Positions 1-8,627 of a stretch of 17,252 bases of DNA are shown here, in pieces. This DNA comes from JANQPX01 sp039197065 (lineage in GTDB: Bacteria; Pseudomonadota; Alphaproteobacteria; Geminicoccales; Geminicoccaceae). The position numbers and the translations under genes were made by a program. The stretch lies in the NCBI GenBank assembly GCA_039197065.1, contig JBCCUL010000057.1:1-17252 (forward strand), in the 5' to 3' direction. The stretch's first letter is position 1. Every line of letters begins with the position of its first letter. The notes below the pieces were generated by a model. It was given only the letters and a program-made list of their open reading frames with translations. It made no database searches and had not been told where the DNA came from.

Positions 1-59
1 TCCTCAGCCTGACGCAAGATGAACGCGATCTGCGCGTCCGTGAACTTCGACTTCTTCAT
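1..59 (-). CDS. IS3-family transposase OrfA, N-terminus only (runs off the left edge)
   Basis: The reverse strand from the ATG at 59 reads MKKSKFTDAQIAFILRQAE before the window ends. This is the characteristic opening of IS3-family OrfA proteins, the helix-turn-helix subunit made alone or by frameshifting with OrfB. Only 19 residues are visible, so intactness cannot be judged. The GATGAGTG just before the ATG gives a weak ribosome site. The element terminus lies about 80 bases upstream, as expected for the leader of such an element. Confidence 0.85.
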   Translation of the reverse strand, partial: MKKSKFTDAQIAFILRQAE

Positions 60-140
60 CACTCATCCTCGTTCTGCAGCCCTATCAGCTAAACGAGAAT
101 TTTCTCACAATCCACGGTCCAGTTTCCGGGAAGCAGGTCA
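1..140 (-). mobile_element. IS3-family insertion sequence, orfA-proximal end
   Basis: Outside the orfA start, the minus strand reads back to a terminus TGACCTGCTTCC (reverse complement of 129-140). IS3-family terminal repeats commonly begin TGA and have this kind of sequence, so base 140 is the likely outer edge. The bases just outside (AGC, 141-143) would be one copy of the 3-bp target duplication; the other copy is outside the window. The body of the element continues to the left. Sub-group assignment (IS407/IS1400-like) is a guess from the end sequence. Confidence 0.7.
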
Positions 141-183
141 AGCATGGTGAGCGCCGCCGCCCATCCTGACACACCATTCGATT

Positions 184-548
184 GTGGGTTCGAGAGAGGT
201 CACGCCCGGCCCTTGCGACAGGCGCTACAAATGGATCTATGTCTTCGGTGCCTTCGCGATGGAATCCGATGAGGCGTTTGGCCTCATCTTGCCCAGGGCC
301 GCACCCATGTCGGTCTATCTCGCTGATTCAGCCCAACCCCTGCAGCCGGTAGCCTCAAGCTCAATCCGGTCGAAAGGCTCTGGCTCTGTCGCTAGCAGAG
401 TTTCTTGAGCCGGCATGTGTTCAGGAGGCAAGACGCCATCTTCGATACATGCCGCCAAACATGGAATGCAGTCGCCGATGACGCCGAGCGCATCAGATCT
501 CCGTTCCTGCAGCCATGGGCCGACAGTGTCATCTCATATCGAAGAATA
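184..548 (+). pseudogene. Decayed IS630-family transposase, C-terminal part
   Basis: Two reading frames together resemble the DDE half of IS630-family transposases. Bases 184-333 encode a stretch with YKWIYVFGAF and EAFGLILPRA. From about 354, in another frame, comes LKLNPVERLWL, then an in-frame TAG at about 393, then SFLSRHVFRRQDAIFDTC and further family-like sequence to about 548. The segment that normally joins these blocks, including the second catalytic Asp region, is missing. The copy is therefore broken by a deletion, a frameshift and a stop. The N-terminal HTH part is also absent, the sequence starting close to the IS3 end at 140. Confidence 0.75.
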
Positions 549-563
549 GCCTTCGAGGTTGCG

Positions 564-800
564 TTAGAAGTCGGATGCCTTTTCGGCTCGCTTCGAAAGG
601 AGCGTGTTTCCAGCCCTCTCGAACCAGGTGATGACCTGGCGAAGATGCGCATCGCCCCACATTTCGCGGAAACGCTGGGTCTGATAAGCGTGGCCGTCGC
701 GAAGGGACGATAGCCTTTGCTGGACGAATTCTTGCGTCAGCTCCAGGCCGCATTTCACTTCAATGCAGTGCCGCCATTCGTCATAGCTGTTGGGTGTCAT
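564..800 (-). CDS. Small conserved-looking hypothetical protein (78 aa)
   Basis: The product starts MTPNSYDEWRHCIEVKCG and contains WGDAHLRQVITWFERAG. I recall similar short hypothetical proteins in rhizobia but cannot name a family or a function. It is soluble, with no signal peptide or membrane segment. An AAGG-containing purine run (GAAGGCGGTG) sits a suitable distance before the ATG at 800. The gene is divergent from the DUF1826/COG0523 pair, and the Zur-like palindrome at 860-882 lies 60 bases upstream of its start, so shared zinc control is possible. On the reverse strand a TTGAAA (891-896) and a TATTAT (870-875) could be its -35 and -10, although the spacer is short at 15. The C-terminus (about 15 residues) may not be conserved, as it ends just beside the transposase relic. 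Confidence 0.6.
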   Translation of the reverse strand: MTPNSYDEWRHCIEVKCGLELTQEFVQQRLSSLRDGHAYQTQRFREMWGDAHLRQVITWFERAGNTLLSKRAEKASDF

Positions 801-859
801 GGATCACCGCCTTCTTTGCTGCCCGCGTTCAGGCTTGCCGAAAGAGCTTGCCGCCTCAG

Positions 860-882
860 GGTATGTTACATAATAACATTAC
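860..882. promoter_or_regulatory. Zur-box-like operator between the divergent small gene and the DUF1826/COG0523 operon
   Basis: The core ATGTTACATAATAACAT (863-879) is an inverted repeat: ATGTTA, 5-base spacer, TAACAT. The wider 23-base block matches most positions of the familiar Zur consensus built on AATGTTAT and ATAACATT arms. It overlaps a CATAAT -10-like hexamer for the plus strand and a TATTAT for the minus strand, so binding would block both promoters. The first downstream gene pair belongs to families repeatedly found in Zur regulons, which supports the call. No footprint or search was possible. Confidence 0.75.
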
Positions 883-974
883 ATATCAGATTTCAACGAC
901 CCGTACCAAGCTCGGACCGACGTCTGCATGCCTAGCAATGATCGATCCATGCCGGCTTGGTGGAGAATCGCCGC

Positions 975-1643
975 ATGAACCCTCCCCTCACCGCCATGAT
1001 CGAAGCGGATAACAAGCTTCAGGACGGCACCGTCATCGAGATCGGGTCTCTGGATGACCTGACGGCGATCCACCGACCATCGCACTCACTGGCTCTTTGT
1101 CCTCGCGACATGCCGCCTTCGCTGGCGCCATGGATGGATGGGCTGCCGGACGAAACGCTGCCGAATGACCGTCTTCTCGTTCGGGTCGGCGACGCGCCGG
1201 CAGCGCTTGCCGAGCTGTTCGAGAGCGCGTCGCTTCCCAAGGACGGTCCTGCCAAAATCCTGCGTGACGACATGGTCGACCTGATCGAGCGCTTCGCCTC
1301 ACTGGCTAAGTCGCCCGAGGTTGACGTACGCGTGCAGTTCATCCGCCATGACGCCTGCAAGAAGTTCCACCGGGACCATGTGCGGCTGCGGCTCATCTGC
1401 TGCTATCAGGGATCCACCACCGAATGGGTCACGAGCGATCACGAAGAGGAGGCTCTCGATCGCCAAATGGACTATGCGGGGCCGCTTCAGCGCTTCCCGC
1501 GATTTGCCGTGGCGGTGTTCAGAGGGCACGACAAGGGCGTGGTGCATCGCTCCCCAGCCATCGCGGATGCAGGCAAGACGAGGTTTCTGCTTTGCCTGAA
1601 CGAACCATCGGTCGTCTCGCCGCCTCTCTGGCAGGCGACATGA
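975..1643 (+). CDS. DUF1826 domain protein, probably in the Zur regulon (222 aa)
   Basis: The core KFHRDHVRLRLICCYQG (about residues 130-146) and VHRSPAIADAGKTRFLLCLNEP (about 190-211) is the recognisable DUF1826 signature; the biochemical function of this family is unknown to me. I chose ATG 975 because GGAG (962-965) lies nine bases upstream; a TTG at 957 is in frame but has no ribosome site. No signal peptide or membrane helix is visible. The gene sits just after the Zur-like box and is followed closely by the COG0523 GTPase, the arrangement usual for DUF1826. Conserved residues H132-x-D134, H191 and R203 are spaced like the metal and co-substrate ligands of 2-oxoglutarate/Fe(II) oxygenases. 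That reading is my inference (see findings). Confidence 0.85.
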   Translation: MNPPLTAMIEADNKLQDGTVIEIGSLDDLTAIHRPSHSLALCPRDMPPSLAPWMDGLPDETLPNDRLLVRVGDAPAALAELFESASLPKDGPAKILRDDMVDLIERFASLAKSPEVDVRVQFIRHDACKKFHRDHVRLRLICCYQGSTTEWVTSDHEEEALDRQMDYAGPLQRFPRFAVAVFRGHDKGVVHRSPAIADAGKTRFLLCLNEPSVVSPPLWQAT

Positions 1644-1689
1644 TCGAAAACTTGCGACCGGAGGCGGCGAAAACAATGGCATCACCCCG

Positions 1690-2808
1690 ATGACCGGCGC
1701 ATCCTCAGGGCCTCCCAGCCGGATTCCGGTGACGATCCTCACAGGTTTTCTCGGCAGCGGTAAAACCACGCTGCTCGCCAAGCTGCTTCGCCATCCGGCG
1801 ATGGAGAGGACAGCGGTGATCATCAACGAGTTCGGCGAGATCGGGCTCGATCACGATCTCATCGAGGCGAGCGAGGAGACCGAGGTCACGCTGATGGGCG
1901 GCTGCCTTTGCTGCACCGTCAAGGGGGATCTGATTGACACGCTCCGCCGGCTCTATGTCCGCCGCACCAAGAACGAGGTCCCTTATTTCGAGCGGATGGT
2001 GATCGAGACCACGGGCCTTGCTGACCCAGCGCCGGTGCTGCAATCGATCATGGCCGATCGCATGCTCGATTATTACTACCGGCTGGACGGCGTAGTCACC
2101 CTCATCGACGCCGCCAACGGCAAGGCGACGCTGGATAGCCATCAAGAAGCCCTTAAGCAGGCTGCGGTCGCCGACCGGATCGTGATCACCAAGACCGATC
2201 TCGCTGAGGACAGCGTCATCGCTTCGCTGAAGACGCGCCTCAGAGCCTTGAATCCGGGCGCCCGCATCCTTGAAGCGCAACATGGCGACGTCCACCCGGA
2301 CGCTCTTCTTCATGCCGGGATCTTTGACGTTGCCGTCAAATCCGCGGATGTCCAGCGCTGGCTGAATGAGGAGGCCTACGCGTCGCACCACGATCACGGC
2401 CACCACCATGATGGTGATCATCATCATCACGATCATAGCCATGACGTGAACCGGCATGATGAGCAGATCCAGGCGTTTTGCCTGCGTCATTCAACGCCGA
2501 TACCGACCTCGGCCGCCGACTTCTTCTGGGGCATGCTGACCAGCCAGCGCGGTCCCGATCTCTTGCGGGTCAAAGCGATCTTGAACATCGCCGAGGTGCC
2601 CGAAGCGCCTATGATGCTCCACGCCGTCCAGCATGTGGTGCACGCGCCGGCTTTTCTCGACGCCTGGCCCTCGGACGATCGGGACAGCCGCATGGTGTTC
2701 ATCACGCGGGATGTGCCGCGCGAGGTCGTCGAGCAGCTCCTGAACGCCCTGCTCAACCCTGATGAGGGCCAGAACATCAGCGATAGGGCGTCGACTTCCG
2801 CGACCTAA
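1690..2808 (+). CDS. COG0523 (CobW/ZigA-like) GTPase, putative zinc metallochaperone (372 aa)
   Basis: This is a G3E-family P-loop GTPase. It shows Walker A GFLGSGKT (19-26), the metal-binding CLCC motif (72-75), ETTGLADP (106-113), guanine-specificity TKTD (167-170), a histidine-rich segment (about 233-256, some 14 His) and a CobW C-terminal domain (about 258-360). COG0523 proteins bind zinc through the CxCC motif and are thought to deliver it to client proteins under zinc starvation. The His-rich stretch suggests zinc storage or capture rather than cobalamin synthesis, and no cob genes are nearby. The start is ATG 1690; the nearest GGAGG (1660-1664) is 25 bases away, so initiation may depend on coupling with upstream translation. 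Co-transcription with the DUF1826 gene (46-base gap) under the Zur-like box is likely. Confidence 0.9.
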   Translation: MTGASSGPPSRIPVTILTGFLGSGKTTLLAKLLRHPAMERTAVIINEFGEIGLDHDLIEASEETEVTLMGGCLCCTVKGDLIDTLRRLYVRRTKNEVPYFERMVIETTGLADPAPVLQSIMADRMLDYYYRLDGVVTLIDAANGKATLDSHQEALKQAAVADRIVITKTDLAEDSVIASLKTRLRALNPGARILEAQHGDVHPDALLHAGIFDVAVKSADVQRWLNEEAYASHHDHGHHHDGDHHHHDHSHDVNRHDEQIQAFCLRHSTPIPTSAADFFWGMLTSQRGPDLLRVKAILNIAEVPEAPMMLHAVQHVVHAPAFLDAWPSDDRDSRMVFITRDVPREVVEQLLNALLNPDEGQNISDRASTSAT

Positions 2809-2840
2809 ACGGCTGAAGTGACGCCACGGCGCAGATGACG

Positions 2841-2881
2841 CTCAATCTCCCTCCTATGATCATAGTTCGGAGGAGATTGAG
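2841..2881. terminator. Nested hairpin between convergent COG0523 and mcd genes
   Basis: CTCAATCTCC(C)TCC pairs with GGAGGAGATTGAG to give a 13-bp stem with one bulged base. Its loop contains the perfect 12-base palindrome CTATGATCATAG (2854-2865). It lies between two convergent stop codons, so it may end transcription from both sides. No run of T follows on either strand, so intrinsic termination is not assured. Confidence 0.5.
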
Positions 2882-2913
2882 ATCGCTCCAGTCCCGGGCA
2901 GTCGGAGACTGCT

Positions 2914-4575
2914 TCAGGTCTGTAGCAGGCGGCGGGCGATGACCTGGGCCTGGATCTCGGCAGCGCCCTCGAAAATGTTGAGGATGCGTGCGTCGCAGAA
3001 GATCCGGCTGATCGGATATTCGAGGGCATAGCCATTGCCACCATGGATCTGAAGCGCGTTGTCGGCCGCACTCCAGGCGACATGAGCGCCAAGCAGCTTG
3101 GCCATGCCGGCTTCGAGATCGCAGCGTCGGTCCGCATCCTTCTGGCGGCCGGCGAAGAGGGTGAGCTGGCGGGCGATCATGATCTCGACCGCCATCCAGA
3201 CGAGCTTGTCCGCGACGCGCGGGAAGGCAAAGAGCGGCTTGCCGAACTGCATGCGCTCCTTGGCATAAGCGAGCGCCACATCGAGTGCATTTTGGGCGAC
3301 GCCGATGGCGCGCGCCGCAGTCTGGATGCGAGCACTTTCGAAGGTAGCCATAAGCTGCTTGAAGCCTTGGCCCTCGACGCCGCCGAGCAGACCGGAAGCC
3401 GGAACTTCAAACCCGTCGAAGGAGAGGGTGTATTCCTTCATGCCGCGATAGCCGAGCACCTCGATCTCGCCGCCCGAAAGCCCGTGCACCGGGAAGGGGT
3501 CGGCGTCGGTGCCGCGCGGTTTTTCGGCGAGCAGGATGGAAAGCCCGCGATAGCCCTGCTCCTCGGGCTTGGTGCGGCAGAGGATGGTCATGAGATCGGC
3601 GCGCGCGGCGTGGGTGATCCAGGTCTTGGAGCCCTGGACCTGAAAGGTCTCACCGGCGCGCGCTGCGCGCGTTTGGAGGGAGGCGAGGTCGGAACCGGTA
3701 TTGGGCTCGGTGAAGACGGCGGTCGGCAGGATCTCGCCGGATGCGATCTTCGGGAGATAATGGGCCTGCTGCTCGGGCGTGCCGCCGAGCCTGATCAGCT
3801 CCGCCGCGATCTCGGAGCGCGTGCCGAGCGATCCCACCCCGATATAGCCGTAGGAGAGCTCTTCGGTGACGACGCACATGGCCGTTTTGCCAAGACCAAG
3901 GCCACCATTCTCCTCGGGGATGGTCAGGCCGAATACGCCAAGCTCGGCGACGGCGTTCACGACCTCGTCCGGGATGAGCTCGTCGCGCTCATGCCAGCCA
4001 TGGGCGTGGGGGGCGACCTGCTCCGCGGCGAAACGGCGGAATTGATCGCGGATCATCTCGAGCGTCTCATCTTCGAGCGCCCAGTCGCCGAAATGCCCCT
4101 CCTCGATCACGGTCGCTAGGCGGCGACGCGCTTCAACGTCGCTTTGATTGGGGAGCATCGCGCCTATCGCGGGTTTTTCGTAGGCGGCGTTCGCCGGCAG
4201 GCCCATATCCTGGAGGCGGATGGTTTCCACCTGGTTCATCGGCATGCCGCCGGCGATGCGCGCCAGATATTCCGAAAAGCCGAGCTTCAAAATGAGCTGT
4301 TCGGTCTCGCCGAAGCTACCCGAAGCATTCAGCCGTTCGCCCCAGCCCTGCATCTGACGAAGGCTTTCGACATATGTGGCGAACCAGGCAAGGCCGTGAA
4401 CGGCGCGTTGTTCCTGATCGATCAGCGAGGGCTGCAGATCGCCATCCTTGGTGACCAGCGCGCGCACCTCCTCGACGGCACGCTGAAACAACCCGTCCAC
4501 CGCCTCGACGGCCGCGCCGGCCTGCCGAAGCATGGTCTTCTCATCACCATCCTGAACCAGTTCCGCCGTCGCCAT
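2914..4575 (-). CDS. mcd: (2S)-methylsuccinyl-CoA dehydrogenase (553 aa)
   Basis: This FAD-dependent acyl-CoA dehydrogenase homologue oxidises (2S)-methylsuccinyl-CoA to mesaconyl-CoA in the ethylmalonyl-CoA pathway. The length of about 550, with an N-terminal extension of about 150 residues before the dehydrogenase fold, is typical of Mcd rather than of ordinary acyl-CoA dehydrogenases (about 380). Visible motifs are FTEPNTGSDLAS, the QIHGGNGYALEYPISRIF block, and FEGAAEIQ near the C-terminus, whose first Glu (about 536) is the expected catalytic base. I chose ATG 4575. An in-frame GTG at 4605 would add 10 residues, but its AGG is too close to act as a ribosome site. The gene lies downstream of ccr on the same strand with a gap of 186 bases, which holds a 20-base tandem duplication next to the start. 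Proximity to ccr and ecm supports Mcd over a generic dehydrogenase. Confidence 0.93.
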   Translation of the reverse strand: MATAELVQDGDEKTMLRQAGAAVEAVDGLFQRAVEEVRALVTKDGDLQPSLIDQEQRAVHGLAWFATYVESLRQMQGWGERLNASGSFGETEQLILKLGFSEYLARIAGGMPMNQVETIRLQDMGLPANAAYEKPAIGAMLPNQSDVEARRRLATVIEEGHFGDWALEDETLEMIRDQFRRFAAEQVAPHAHGWHERDELIPDEVVNAVAELGVFGLTIPEENGGLGLGKTAMCVVTEELSYGYIGVGSLGTRSEIAAELIRLGGTPEQQAHYLPKIASGEILPTAVFTEPNTGSDLASLQTRAARAGETFQVQGSKTWITHAARADLMTILCRTKPEEQGYRGLSILLAEKPRGTDADPFPVHGLSGGEIEVLGYRGMKEYTLSFDGFEVPASGLLGGVEGQGFKQLMATFESARIQTAARAIGVAQNALDVALAYAKERMQFGKPLFAFPRVADKLVWMAVEIMIARQLTLFAGRQKDADRRCDLEAGMAKLLGAHVAWSAADNALQIHGGNGYALEYPISRIFCDARILNIFEGAAEIQAQVIARRLLQT

Positions 4576-4614
4576 TTTTTCGTACTCGCCTGAGTTTTTT
4601 TGCACTTGCCTGAG
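4575..4614 (-). repeat. 20-base tandem duplication covering the mcd ribosome-binding region
   Basis: On the minus strand, CTCAGGCAAGTGCAAAAAAA (4614-4595) is followed directly by CTCAGGCGAGTACGAAAAAA (4594-4575); 17 of 20 bases agree. The last A is the first base of the chosen mcd ATG. The second copy supplies the AGGCGAG that would serve as ribosome site, and the first carries an equivalent AGGCAAG and an in-frame GTG. Its effect on translation is unknown. Confidence 0.8.
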
Positions 4615-4761
4615 CTTCGGTCATCGCTCCGAGATCAAGCGTCGCACCTTCGACGCTGGGCTCGATCGCCTTCGGAGCCCGCCGCCGCGTCTGCGCATTC
4701 ACATCAATCTTGAACATCGGACTGCAGGGTCAAGACCGCGGTAGCGTAAAGGCCAAAGCTC

Positions 4762-6378
<1,617 letters not shown>

Positions 6379-6427
6379 CTCAGTTCGTCGCTTCGATCAT
6401 GTTGGTATCGTCCGTCACTTCGCCCAC

Positions 6428-6493
6428 AGTGTTAACACTTTTTTAACAAACATCTGTTATGCTTAAAAGTGTTAAACCTTCTCTTCGAACACT
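6428..6493. promoter_or_regulatory. Cluster of AGTGTT/AACACT half-sites in the ccr-ecm divergent promoter region
   Basis: AGTGTTAACACT (6428-6439) is a perfect 12-base palindrome. The half-site recurs as AGTGTT at 6468-6473 and as AACACT at 6488-6493. The two plus-oriented copies start exactly 40 bases apart, about four helical turns. Between them, TAACA (6444-6448) and TGTTA (6455-6459) form another inverted repeat. The stretch is AT-rich against a GC-rich background. It is a plausible operator array for the regulator of ccr and ecm, possibly the HTH fused to Ccr itself; which protein binds it is inference. Confidence 0.6.
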
Positions 6494-6522
6494 TGCAGCT
6501 CACGGTTTTGAGATGTTATACT
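6493..6522 (+). promoter_or_regulatory. Candidate sigma-70-type promoter of ecm
   Basis: TTGCAG (6493-6498) and TATACT (6517-6522) are separated by 18 bases. The -10 is one base off TATAAT, but the -35 shares only half its bases with TTGACA, as is common for regulated alphaproteobacterial promoters. Transcription would start near 6529 and leave a leader of about 64 bases. The AACACT half-site at 6488-6493 abuts the -35, so a bound regulator would touch this promoter. Confidence 0.4.
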
Positions 6523-6592
6523 GCATTGCAGCATGGCGAAGATCAAGTATTTTGCTTTGCTGGCGCTCAAAATATGCGGGGAGGTGTTGATG

Positions 6593-8611
6593 ATGGACAC
6601 CGGTGAGGCGATGGCAGTGAGGGAACGCGATCGGCCCTGGCTGTTTCGCACCTATGCCGGCCACAGCTCGGCGGCGGCCAGCAACCAGCTCTATCGCACC
6701 AATCTCGCACGCGGCCAGACCGGGCTTTCCGTGGCCTTCGATCTGCCCACCCAGACCGGCTATGACAGCGACCACCCGCTCGCCAAGGGGGAGGTAGGCA
6801 AGGTCGGCGTTCCGATCTGCAGCATCGCCGATATGGACGTCCTGTTTAAGGACATCCCGCTCGACAAGATGAACACCTCGATGACGATCAACGCCACGGC
6901 GCCCTGGCTGCTCGCTCTTTACGTGGTGGCGGCCGAACGGCAGGGCGTCGACCGACGCTCGCTGTCCGGCACCGTTCAGAACGATCTGATCAAGGAGTAT
7001 CTCTCCCGTGGCACCTATATCTTTCCGCCGGGGCCGTCGCTCGGTCTGACCCGGGATGTGGTCACGTTCACCTATCGGGACATCCCGAAATGGAACCCGA
7101 CCAATGTCTGCTCCTACCACCTGCAGGAGGCAGGCGCTACGCCGGTGCAGGAGGTGGCGTTCGCGCTCGCCAATGCCATGGCGGTGCTGGACGAGGTTAA
7201 GGGATCCGGGCAGATCGACGAGGCTGATCTTCCAGGCGTGGTCGGCAGAATCAGTTTTTTCGTCAATGCGGGCGTGCGCTTCGTCACCGAGATCTGCAAG
7301 ATGCGCGCCTTTACCGAGCTCTGGGATGACATCACCCAAGAGCGCTACGGGGTCGACGATCCCAAGCTCAGGCGCTTTCGCTACGGCGTGCAGGTGAATT
7401 CGCTCGGGCTCACCGAGCAGCAGCCGGAGAACAATGTCTACCGCATTCTGCTGGAGACGCTCGCCGTCACGCTTTCGAAATCCGCGCGGGCCAGGGCCGT
7501 GCAGCTGCCGGCCTGGAACGAGGCGCTTGGCCTGCCGCGTCCCTTCGATCAGCAGTGGAGCCTTCGTCTGCAGCAGATCCTGGCTTTTGAGACCGATCTT
7601 CTCGAGTTCGGCGACCTGTTCGACGGTTCGCCGGTGATCACGGCGAAGGTCGAGGAGATCAAGGCGGAGGTGCGCGCCGAACTGGAGCGGATCGAGCAGA
7701 TCGGCGGCGTGCTGCCGGCGATCGAGAGCGGTTATATGAAAGAGCAGCTGGTGCAGTCCAACACAGGCCGCCTTGCCGCGATCGCCTCCGGCGCGCAAAA
7801 AGTGGTCGGCGTCAACTGCTTCACGGAAACCGCCCCCTCGCCGCTGGTCGCCGATGGCGATGGCGGTTTCATGACGGTGAGCCCCGAAGCCGAGGCCGAA
7901 CAGATCGAACGGCTAAAGGCACACCGCGCCACCCGCAATGATGACGAGGTCCAGTCCAGCCTCGACGCGCTGCGTCGCGCGGCGGAGGAGGGGCGGAACG
8001 TCATGGAGAGCTCGATCGACGCCGCCCGCGCCGGGGTGACGACGGGCGAATGGGCCGGCGTTCTGCGCGAGGTGTTCGGCGAGTATCGCGCCCCCACCGG
8101 TGTAGGCGCTTCGGTATCCGTCTATGAGGACCTGCCCGATCTGGCCGCCATCCGGTCGAAGGTCGACAGCCTTGCCAAGAACCTCGGGCGGCGTCCCAAG
8201 ATGCTGGTGGGCAAGCCCGGCCTCGACGGCCACTCGAATGGTGCTGAACAGATTGCGGTCTGCGCGCGCGACTGCGGCTTCGAGGTGGTTTATGAGGGCA
8301 TCCGCCTCACACCCGCGCGCATCGCGGCGACCGCGCTCGAGGAAGGCGTGCATGTGGTCGGCCTGTCCGTCCTCTCAGGCTCCCACCGTCCGCTGGTCAC
8401 CGGGATCCTGGAGCGCATGCGCGATCAGGGCCTGGCCGACATCCCGGTGGTGGTCGGCGGTATCATCCCACCAGACGATGCCGAGGCGATGAAGGCGGAA
8501 GGTGTCGCCCGCGTGTTCACGCCGAAGGACTTCGACCTCGCGGCGATCATGAATGCGATCGCCTCACTGGTGGAGGAGGGTGCGCGGCAAAAGGAGGCGG
8601 TCAGCGCCTGA
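6593..8611 (+). CDS. ecm: Ethylmalonyl-CoA mutase, coenzyme B12-dependent (672 aa)
   Basis: This single-chain acyl-CoA mutase converts (2R)-ethylmalonyl-CoA to methylsuccinyl-CoA using adenosylcobalamin. The TIM-barrel part starts RPWLFRTYAGH and contains GLSVAFDLPTQTGYDSDHP; the B12 domain carries DxHxxG (D545, H547, G550) with GLSVLSGSH and VVGGIIPPDD behind it. Methylmalonyl-CoA mutase is close in sequence. I call Ecm because of the divergent ccr and nearby mcd, and because the opening resembles known Ecm proteins. I chose ATG 6593: GGAGG (6580-6584) is eight bases upstream. ATG 6590 is the adjacent alternative, and the upstream in-frame ATG at 6533 lies near the likely transcription start and lacks a ribosome site. 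The next gene converges, and no convincing terminator follows. Confidence 0.93.
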   Translation: MDTGEAMAVRERDRPWLFRTYAGHSSAAASNQLYRTNLARGQTGLSVAFDLPTQTGYDSDHPLAKGEVGKVGVPICSIADMDVLFKDIPLDKMNTSMTINATAPWLLALYVVAAERQGVDRRSLSGTVQNDLIKEYLSRGTYIFPPGPSLGLTRDVVTFTYRDIPKWNPTNVCSYHLQEAGATPVQEVAFALANAMAVLDEVKGSGQIDEADLPGVVGRISFFVNAGVRFVTEICKMRAFTELWDDITQERYGVDDPKLRRFRYGVQVNSLGLTEQQPENNVYRILLETLAVTLSKSARARAVQLPAWNEALGLPRPFDQQWSLRLQQILAFETDLLEFGDLFDGSPVITAKVEEIKAEVRAELERIEQIGGVLPAIESGYMKEQLVQSNTGRLAAIASGAQKVVGVNCFTETAPSPLVADGDGGFMTVSPEAEAEQIERLKAHRATRNDDEVQSSLDALRRAAEEGRNVMESSIDAARAGVTTGEWAGVLREVFGEYRAPTGVGASVSVYEDLPDLAAIRSKVDSLAKNLGRRPKMLVGKPGLDGHSNGAEQIAVCARDCGFEVVYEGIRLTPARIAATALEEGVHVVGLSVLSGSHRPLVTGILERMRDQGLADIPVVVGGIIPPDDAEAMKAEGVARVFTPKDFDLAAIMNAIASLVEEGARQKEAVSA

Positions 8612-8627
8612 GAGCCCGTATTGACCG

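Noticed and set aside
1705..2490. Minus-strand frame of 261 codons opposite the COG0523 gene
   Set aside because: It is a shadow of the GTPase; its Met/Val/Ile-rich stretch is simply the antisense of the histidine-rich codons.
3043..4119. Long plus-strand open frame (358 codons) opposite mcd
   Set aside because: It is antisense to the clearly homologous mcd frame and its translation shows no family motif; long shadow frames are common in GC-rich DNA.
6500..7798. Minus-strand open frame of 432 codons opposite ecm
   Set aside because: It lies opposite the conserved mutase barrel and its translation is rich in His, Arg and Gly like an antisense shadow. No motif supports it.
6593..8611. Methylmalonyl-CoA mutase instead of ethylmalonyl-CoA mutase
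   Set aside because: The families are close, but divergence from ccr, nearby mcd and the Ecm-like N-terminus favour Ecm. A phylogeny would settle it.
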